A DNA stretch of 64,000 nucleotides from Chelatococcus sp. GTDB lineage: Bacteria > Pseudomonadota > Alphaproteobacteria > Rhizobiales > Beijerinckiaceae. Location: positions 1-64,000 of the forward strand of contig QFQY01000017.1 in assembly GCA_003248805.1 (NCBI GenBank). The letters are read 5' to 3'. The notes under the pieces are model-generated. The model was not told the DNA's origin, made no database searches, and was given only the letters and a program-made list of their open reading frames with translations. The number at the start of each line of letters is the position of its first letter. The stretch's first letter is position 1. This document shows positions 58,772 to 64,000 of this stretch, piece after piece. The translations under genes and the position numbers were made by a program.

Positions 58772-60364
58772 ATGAGTGAGCCAGCTAGAAATCGTTTCGC
58801 TCTCGATCTCGAGGATCTGGAGCGTCAGCTGAGGGGGGCCGGGCAGATGCCCCGCCCCGGCCAGCAGGTCGATCCGCTTGCGGAATTGACGCGCATCGTC
58901 GGTCAGGACGATCCGCTGAAGGAGATTTTCGCCGAGCGGGCGCAGGCTCCTGCTCCTGCCCCCGTGGCAGCCTGGCCCGGCACGCGGCAGGAGCCGTCTT
59001 TCGCGCAGATGGCGCCGAAGCCGGCGCCGGCCCCGGAGGTACGCGGCGCGCTCGACGAGTTCGAGGCGCTTCTGCGCCGCACCGAAGGGGGCAGGGCTCC
59101 CCAGGCGGCCCAGCCGGTTGCGGTCCCGCAGCCGCAGCAGCCGTCCGAGCCGCACTACGAGGCTTCTCAGGCGCCGCATTTTCAGCCCTTCGATCCGCAT
59201 GGTGGCGGGCAGCCGCCGCGTGATCTCGACGAGGTTCGGGGCGGCTATGTCGCCGCCGCTCCGGCGCCGGACTACGACTACGAGCCCTCGGAGAGCGTCG
59301 ATCAGACCTATGTTCCCGAGGAGGAGATGCCAGATCTCGAGCCGCGGCGGTCCCGCAAGGGCCTCGTGATCGCCGCCGCGATCGTCGTGATCGGCGTCGC
59401 CGGCGTGGGCGCCGCGATGGCGCTGCGCGGCTCCAAGGTGACCGCCGACGGGGCGCCTCCGACGATCGTGGCCGATCAGTCGCCGGTGAAGATCCAGCCG
59501 GTCAATCCGGGCGGCGCAGAGATCCCGAACCAGAACAAGCAGATTTATGAGCGGGCCGGAGAGGCGCCGGGCGGCAAGACCAAGGTCGTCAGCAGCGAAG
59601 AGCAGCCCGTCGACGTTCAGCAGGCGGCCCGGAGCATGCCATCCCGCGTCGTCCTCGCCGGGCCCGGCGCTCCTGCCGCGAATCCGCTCGCGCAGGCGCC
59701 TGGCGCCGCCGAGGCCGCGGCCCCGGGCGCGACGCCGTCGGTGGCGACCCTGACGCCGGCCGAGCCCGCTCTCGTGCCCGTTCCGGCCGTGCCGGGGCTG
59801 GGCGAGCCGCGCCGCGTGCGCACCGTTTCGATCCGGCCCGACGGCTCGCCCGCGGCATCGGGCGAGGCGGCTGCTGCTCAGCCCACCGTCACGGCGGCGT
59901 TGCCGCCGAGGGCGCCTGCGGTCGCTGCGACGCCCGTCGCCGCGCCGCAGCCGCCGGCCCGTTCGCCCGTGGCCGAAGCGCCGAAGGCGCAGGAGCGCGT
60001 CACCCCGCCTGCGGCGACGACGCCGTCGGGGCCGCTGAAGCTCGCCAGCGCCGCGCCGTCCGCGCCCCCGGCTGCGCAGCCGGCCACGTCGGCGACGGCA
60101 GCGATCCGGGCCGGCTCGGGCGATTTCATCGTGCAGCTCGCGGCTCCCGGCAGCGAGGCCGAGGCGCGCGCCACTTTCGCCGGTCTCCAGCGCAAATACG
60201 GCAACCTGCTCGGCGGCTATTCGCCGATCGTGCGCAAGACCGAACTCGCCGGCGGCAAGACGGTCTATCGCCTGCGCGTCGGCCCCTTCTCGCGCGAGGA
60301 TGCGACCTCCATGTGCACGCAGCTCCAGGGCGCCGGCGGCCAGTGCTTCATCGCCAGGAACTGA
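58772..60364 (+). CDS. SPOR-domain membrane protein, FtsN-like
   Basis: This 530-residue bitopic protein has a cytoplasmic N-terminus of about 195 residues rich in Pro/Ala/Gln, one transmembrane segment (about 196-217, 'GLVIAAAIVVIGVAGVGAAM'), a long periplasmic Ala/Pro linker and a SPOR domain (about 449-530, 'GDFIVQLAAPGSEAEARATF' to the end 'LQGAGGQCFIARN'). SPOR domains bind denuded peptidoglycan at the septum. The place between argS and nagZ matches the position of ftsN-type genes in related genomes as I recall it, so a role in division is likely. ATG at 58772 is behind GGAG. A strong terminator follows. Confidence 0.87.
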   Translation: MSEPARNRFALDLEDLERQLRGAGQMPRPGQQVDPLAELTRIVGQDDPLKEIFAERAQAPAPAPVAAWPGTRQEPSFAQMAPKPAPAPEVRGALDEFEALLRRTEGGRAPQAAQPVAVPQPQQPSEPHYEASQAPHFQPFDPHGGGQPPRDLDEVRGGYVAAAPAPDYDYEPSESVDQTYVPEEEMPDLEPRRSRKGLVIAAAIVVIGVAGVGAAMALRGSKVTADGAPPTIVADQSPVKIQPVNPGGAEIPNQNKQIYERAGEAPGGKTKVVSSEEQPVDVQQAARSMPSRVVLAGPGAPAANPLAQAPGAAEAAAPGATPSVATLTPAEPALVPVPAVPGLGEPRRVRTVSIRPDGSPAASGEAAAAQPTVTAALPPRAPAVAATPVAAPQPPARSPVAEAPKAQERVTPPAATTPSGPLKLASAAPSAPPAAQPATSATAAIRAGSGDFIVQLAAPGSEAEARATFAGLQRKYGNLLGGYSPIVRKTELAGGKTVYRLRVGPFSREDATSMCTQLQGAGGQCFIARN

Positions 60365-60414
60365 GCCGGGTGACCGGCTGAGCCGGATAGGCCAGTCGAG
60401 GACAGGATGGCGAG

Positions 60415-60446
60415 AAGGCCGGCGGCGCGAGCCCGCCGGCCTTTTT
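60415..60446 (+). terminator. Rho-independent terminator after the SPOR gene
   Basis: AAGGCCGGCGG (60415-60425) pairs with CCGCCGGCCTT (60433-60443) across a 7-base loop, followed by T at 60442-60446. It closes the dgt-argS-SPOR transcription unit. Confidence 0.88.
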
Positions 60447-60602
60447 CGTGCGGCGCGCGCCTCTCGCCTTGTGTGCAGCGCATGAGCGCCTTTCGTCGCG
60501 CTGGTTTCGCGACGAGGCTCGTGGCATTAGCGTGCGCACAAAATCCGTTCCTCACCATGTTCGCGATGAGGGGACGAGAAGATGGCCAATGGAGGAATGC
60601 CG

Positions 60603-61697
60603 ATGGATCGCCGTAAATTCGTCACCGCTGCCGGCGCGGGAGCCGCCGCCAGCGTCGCCATCGCCGCGCCGGCCATCGCGCAGTCGCAGCCGAAGGTCAG
60701 CTGGCGGCTGACCTCGAGCTATCCCAAGAGCCTCGATACGCTGTTCGGCCTGTCGACGCAGGTCGCCAAGCGCGTCGCCGAGGCGACCGACGGCAACTTC
60801 CAGATTCAGGTCTTCGCACCCGGCGAGATCGTGCCCGGCCTGCAGGCCCTCGACGCGGTCCAGAACGGCACGGTCGAATGCAGCCACACCCTGTCGAGCT
60901 TCTATATCGGCAAGGACCCGGCCTTCGCCTTCGAGACCTCGCTGCCCTTCGGCTTCAACACCCGTCAACAGAACGCCTGGCTCTATTCCGGCGGCGGTCT
61001 CGAGCTCTGCCGCGCCTTCATGAAGGGCTACAACCTCTACACCATCCCCTCCGGCAACACCGGCGCGCAGATGGGCGGCTGGTTCCGCAAGGAGATCAAG
61101 TCGCTCGAGGACCTGAAGGGCCTCAAGATGCGCATCGCCGGCATGGGCGGGCAGATCATGGCCAAGCTCGGCGTCGTGCCGCAGCAGATCGCCGGCGGCG
61201 ACATCTATCCGGCGCTGGAGCGCGGCACGCTCGACGCGGTCGAGTTCTCCGGCCCGTATGACGACGAGAAGCTCGGCTTCCAGCGCGTGGCGAAATACTA
61301 TTACTATCCGGGGTTCTGGGAAGGGAACGCCAATGTCAGCTTCCTGGTGAACCTCGACAAGTGGAACGCGCTTCCGGCGTCTTACAAGGCGATCGTCGAG
61401 GCGGCCTGCGCCGAGGCCAATGCGCTCTGCGTCGCGAAATACGACCACGGCAACCCGGATGCGATGCTGCGCCTCGCCGGCTCGGGCGCCGAGCTGCGGC
61501 CCTTCCCTCAGGAGGTCATGGCGGCGGCCTTCAAGGAGGCCTATGCGATGTATGCCGAGCTCGCGGCCTCGAACCCGAACTTCAAGACGTTCTACGATTC
61601 GTTCCTGCCGTACTGGAAGAAGGAGCAGCTCTGGTTCCGCATCGCCGAGCTGCCTTTCGACGCCTTCAACGCGCAGATGTCGGCGCAGATGCGCTGA
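60603..61697 (+). CDS. TRAP transporter substrate-binding protein (DctP family, TakP-like)
   Basis: This 364-residue periplasmic binding protein has a twin-arginine-like signal ('MDRRKFVTAAGAGAAASVAI') cleaved near AIA/QS. The mature part ('VSWRLTSSYPKSLDTLFGLS', 'FQIQVFAPGEIVPGLQALDA') and 'LGVVPQQIAGGDIYPALERG' with 'LDAVEFSGPYDDEKLGF' match the TakP subgroup, which binds 2-oxo monocarboxylates such as pyruvate with a sodium ion. GGAGG lies 7 bases before ATG 60603; ATGs at 60582 and 60597 are alternatives. The membrane subunits (DctQ, DctM) are absent here, so it depends on a distant partner. Confidence 0.9.
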   Translation: MDRRKFVTAAGAGAAASVAIAAPAIAQSQPKVSWRLTSSYPKSLDTLFGLSTQVAKRVAEATDGNFQIQVFAPGEIVPGLQALDAVQNGTVECSHTLSSFYIGKDPAFAFETSLPFGFNTRQQNAWLYSGGGLELCRAFMKGYNLYTIPSGNTGAQMGGWFRKEIKSLEDLKGLKMRIAGMGGQIMAKLGVVPQQIAGGDIYPALERGTLDAVEFSGPYDDEKLGFQRVAKYYYYPGFWEGNANVSFLVNLDKWNALPASYKAIVEAACAEANALCVAKYDHGNPDAMLRLAGSGAELRPFPQEVMAAAFKEAYAMYAELAASNPNFKTFYDSFLPYWKKEQLWFRIAELPFDAFNAQMSAQMR

Positions 61698-61719
61698 GGC
61701 TTTCGGCTCGGCGCCGCTC

Positions 61720-61745
61720 CCTCGCCGCGATCTCGCGGCAAGGGG
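61720..61745 (+). terminator. GC-rich hairpin after the TRAP gene, possible terminator
   Basis: CCCTCGCCGCGA (61720-61731) pairs with TCGCGGCAAGGG (61734-61745) with one mismatch and a 2-base loop, and the stem can extend outward through GCCGCT/GGCGGC. No T-run follows, so it may only slow transcription between the TRAP gene and nagZ. Confidence 0.4.
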
Positions 61746-61792
61746 GCGGCGTCGCGCTTGACCGCGCCCGCGCCTGTTCCTAACCCGGCACC

Positions 61793-62803
61793 ATGACATC
61801 GCGCGCCTTCATCGCCGGTTGCCTCGGCACGAGCCTCACCCCCGACGAGCGCGCCTTCTTCCGCGAGTCGCGCCCCTGGGGCTTCATCCTGTTCCGGCGC
61901 AACACCCAGTCGCCGGAGCAGGTCGCGGCCCTGACGGCCGAGATGCGCGAAACCGTCGGCTGGCATGCGCCGATCCTGATCGACCAGGAGGGCGGGCGGG
62001 TCCAGCGCATGGGCCCGCCGCACTGGCCGAAATACCCTCCGGCGCGCGCCTTCCTCGCGATCAACGATCCCGTTCAGCGCCGCGAGATCGTCCGTCTCTC
62101 GGCGCGGCTGATGGCGCATGACCTCAAGGCCGTCGGCATCGATGTCGACTGCCTGCCGGTGCTCGACGTGCCCGTCGCCGGCAGTCACGACGTCATCGGG
62201 GACCGCGCCTATGCGCACGACCCCGACGTCATTGCCGTGCTGGCGCGCGCGGCGGCCGAGGGCCTGCTCGCAGGCGGGGTGCTGCCGGTCGTCAAGCACA
62301 TGCCGGGTCACGGGCGGGCGCGGGCCGACAGCCATCACGATCTCCCGGTGGTGGAGGCTTCGCTGGCGGAGCTGCGCGAGCAGGACTTCCGGCCCTTCCG
62401 CCATCTCGCCGACATGCCGCTCGCCATGACCGCGCATGTCGTCTTCACGGCGCTCGACGCCGCGCGCCCGGCCACCGTGTCGCGCAAGATCGTGCGCGAG
62501 GTCATGCGCGGCGAGCTCGGCTTCGACGGCCTGATCATGACCGACGATATTTCGATGAAGGCGCTCTCTGGCGGTTTCGCCGAGAAGGCGCGCGCCGCGA
62601 TCCGCGCCGGCGTCGATGTCGTGCTGCATTGCCACGGCATCATGGACGAGATGGTCGCCATCGCCGGCGCCGTGCCGGAGATGACCGGAACCCGCGCGCG
62701 CCGCGCCGCGGCGGCGCTGTCCCGCATCCGCCACGAGCCCGAGCCGCTCGATGCGCAGGCCGCCCGCGCCGCGCTCGTGAGCGCGCTTGCGTTGGAGGCC
62801 TGA
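61793..62803 (+). CDS. nagZ: Beta-N-acetylhexosaminidase NagZ (glycoside hydrolase family 3)
   Basis: This 336-residue cytoplasmic enzyme removes N-acetylglucosamine from anhydromuropeptides during peptidoglycan recycling. Motifs are 'LIDQEGGRVQRMGPPHWPKY', the family signature 'VKHMPGHGRARADSHHDLPV' (with the catalytic Asp-His pair) and the nucleophile in 'GLIMTDDISMKAL'. The length is standard. It lies upstream of scpA with a palindromic repeat in between. Confidence 0.96.
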   Translation: MTSRAFIAGCLGTSLTPDERAFFRESRPWGFILFRRNTQSPEQVAALTAEMRETVGWHAPILIDQEGGRVQRMGPPHWPKYPPARAFLAINDPVQRREIVRLSARLMAHDLKAVGIDVDCLPVLDVPVAGSHDVIGDRAYAHDPDVIAVLARAAAEGLLAGGVLPVVKHMPGHGRARADSHHDLPVVEASLAELREQDFRPFRHLADMPLAMTAHVVFTALDAARPATVSRKIVREVMRGELGFDGLIMTDDISMKALSGGFAEKARAAIRAGVDVVLHCHGIMDEMVAIAGAVPEMTGTRARRAAAALSRIRHEPEPLDAQAARAALVSALALEA

Positions 62804-62850
62804 ACAGCGGAACCTGTCTGCCGGGGCGTCGCGCCTGTCCCGATCCCACA

Positions 62851-62966
62851 GCCCTCATCCTGAGGAGCAAGCCCAAGGCTTGCGTCTCGAAGGATGCTCC
62901 AGATCGCATCGGAGCCTCCTGGAGCATCCTTCGAGACGCCGCTTGGCGGCTCCTCAGGATGAGGGC
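62851..62966. repeat. Palindromic intergenic repeat (CCCTCATCCTGAGGAGC type)
   Basis: GCCCTCATCCTGAGGAGC (62851-62868) is mirrored by GCTCCTCAGGATGAGGGC at the right end (to 62966). Inner arms GTCTCGAAGGATGCTCCAG and CTGGAGCATCCTTCGAGAC are mirrored too, so nearly the whole 116-bp element can fold into one hairpin. It lies between nagZ and scpA, which are codirectional, and may partly insulate them. This repeat type is widespread in rhizobia. Confidence 0.85.
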
Positions 62967-63008
62967 TGCGGGGAGGCCGGGCGCGACGGAAGCAGGGGAC
63001 GGCCGGCC

Positions 63009-63839
63009 ATGGCGGCGCAACTGCCATTCGAGGAGGACGGTCCGGAGCGCGATGGCGAGCCGGCGCTGCGGGTCGACGTCGACGGCTATGAGGGGCCGCT
63101 CGACCTCCTGCTCGATCTCGCGCGCCGCCAGAAGGTCGATCTGCACCGGATTTCGATCCTGGCGCTGGCCGAGCAGTATCTCGCCTTCGTCGAGCAGGCC
63201 CGGGCGCTGCGCCTGGAGCTGGCCGCCGACTATCTCGTCATGGCGGCCTGGCTCGCCTATCTGAAATCCCGCCTCCTGCTGCCCGAGCCGCCGAAGGGCG
63301 AGGAGCCGAGCGCGGCCGATCTCGCCACGGCGCTCGCGCTGAGGCTGCGCCGGCTGGAGGCGATCCGCGCCGCGGCGCAAAGGCTCGCCTCGCGCGAGCG
63401 GCTGGGCCAGGACGTCTTCGCGCGTGGCGAGCCGGAAGCGGTCGTGGTGGGCGCACGGCCGGTCTGGGAGGCGGAGCTCTACGATCTGCTCTCGGCCTAT
63501 GCGCAGCAGCGGCAGAAGCGGGTGCAGGGCCACATCTCCGTCGGGAAGCGTGTCGTCTGGTCGCTGGTCGAGGCGCGCGACGCCTTGCAGAGGCTGGTCG
63601 GCGAGGCCGGCGACTGGACCGCGATCGACCCCTATCTGACCCGCTACATGGCCTCGCACGGGCTGCCCTCGCGGGAGATGGCGACGACGGTGCGCGCATC
63701 CGCGCTCTCGGCCATGCTCGAAATGGTGCGCGAGGGCATGATCGACATCCGGCAGGACGAGGCCTTCGCGCCGCTTTATGTCCGGCGTCGCTCGGCGAGA
63801 CCTCCTAGCCTCCCCCTGGCGGGCCGGAGCGCCTCGTGA
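63009..63839 (+). CDS. scpA: Segregation and condensation protein A (ScpA)
   Basis: This 276-residue kleisin subunit joins Smc heads and binds ScpB in chromosome condensation. The N-terminal 'VDVDGYEGPLDLLLDLARRQ' and 'LEQYLAFVEQ'-like helix (here ALAEQYLAFVEQA), 'YLVMAAWLAYLKSRLLLPEP' and the C-terminal winged-helix with 'LEMVREGMIDIRQDEAFAPL' are typical. ATG at 63009 gives a short acidic N-terminus. The stop overlaps the GTG start of scpB. Confidence 0.95.
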   Translation: MAAQLPFEEDGPERDGEPALRVDVDGYEGPLDLLLDLARRQKVDLHRISILALAEQYLAFVEQARALRLELAADYLVMAAWLAYLKSRLLLPEPPKGEEPSAADLATALALRLRRLEAIRAAAQRLASRERLGQDVFARGEPEAVVVGARPVWEAELYDLLSAYAQQRQKRVQGHISVGKRVVWSLVEARDALQRLVGEAGDWTAIDPYLTRYMASHGLPSREMATTVRASALSAMLEMVREGMIDIRQDEAFAPLYVRRRSARPPSLPLAGRSAS

Positions 63840-64000
63840 CGCTGCCTGCGAGCGAACCGATCGAGGAGGAGGATGGCGGCGGCGCGGAGGCCTTCGCCCT
63901 GGCGCAGCGCATCGCCGAGGCCCTGCTCTTCGCCTCCGCCGTGCCGCTGCCCGCCGAGGACCTCGCCCGGTCCATTCCGGCCGGGATTGCGATCGCCGAC
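63836..64000 (+). CDS. scpB: Segregation and condensation protein B (ScpB), 5' part only
   Basis: A GTG at 63836 overlaps the scpA stop (GTGA) and opens a frame that runs off the window after 55 codons. After an acidic leader (PIEEEDGG) it reads 'LAQRIAEALLFASAVPLPAE' and then DLARSIP, the usual first helix of ScpB. The position after scpA supports the call. Confidence 0.85.
   Translation, partial: MTLPASEPIEEEDGGGAEAFALAQRIAEALLFASAVPLPAEDLARSIPAGIAIAD

Noticed and set aside
1..64000. Search for tRNA, rRNA, riboswitch and phage features
   Set aside because: No cloverleaf with a TTCGANTC-type T-loop, no rRNA-like stretch, no recognisable riboswitch core and no phage structural or integrase gene was seen by eye; a covariance-model search would settle this.

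Overview
The window is about 67-70% GC by eye, gene-dense and lacks rRNA, tRNA and CRISPR. Its gene set points to an alphaproteobacterium of the Hyphomicrobiales, perhaps Bosea-like. The pointers are a phasin with a TTGC-NN-TGCA promoter box, short dispersed palindromic repeats of rhizobial type, a DUF1489 gene, and the block erpA / dgt - argS - SPOR protein - nagZ - scpA - scpB. The genus is an inference; no marker gene settles it.

Layout. 1-180: tail of a probable IS5-type transposase against a palindromic repeat. 0.2-7.5 kb: RND efflux operon (outer-membrane factor, pump, adaptor) read leftward, with a divergent TetR regulator and a half-size CDF-like membrane protein; a palindrome lies between them. 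7.6-23.8 kb: mostly chromosomal single genes: biotin-dependent carboxylase alpha subunit, SDR, DUF1489, panC, a vWA/J-domain pair, a D,D-carboxypeptidase-SPOR fusion, phasin, UxaA-type dehydratase, Ldh-type dehydrogenase, A-type Fe-S carrier, TfoX-like protein, diguanylate cyclase, DEAD-box helicase and an alpha/beta hydrolase. 23.9-30.6 kb: dipeptide-type ABC transporter (binding protein and two permeases, no ATPase) framed by two amidohydrolases. 31.0-35.8 kb: second RND system (MarR, adaptor, pump; no outer-membrane factor).

35.9-47.0 kb is the most distinctive part. It looks like a cluster for uptake and ring opening of a cyclic amide such as a hydantoin, dihydropyrimidine or allantoin-like compound. 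It holds two racemase-fold paralogues, a PuuE-like deacetylase, a complete spermidine/putrescine-type ABC importer, a GntR/FCD regulator with a good operator candidate, a dihydropyrimidinase/D-hydantoinase with all metal ligands, a beta-propeller protein and a deaminase-like amidohydrolase. Both racemase-fold proteins have lost both catalytic cysteines, and no carbamoylase gene is present, so the pathway is not a textbook one. A taurine-pyruvate-type aminotransferase follows after trmO.

49.3-64 kb: a Tat-exported VOC protein, a DoxX-like protein, a class I aminotransferase, a sirtuin, a double cold-shock protein, an HD-GYP protein, then the conserved block erpA (leftward), dgt, argS, FtsN-like SPOR protein, an inserted TRAP binding protein, nagZ, scpA and the start of scpB, which runs off the window. 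Several palindromic repeat families sit at gene ends throughout.
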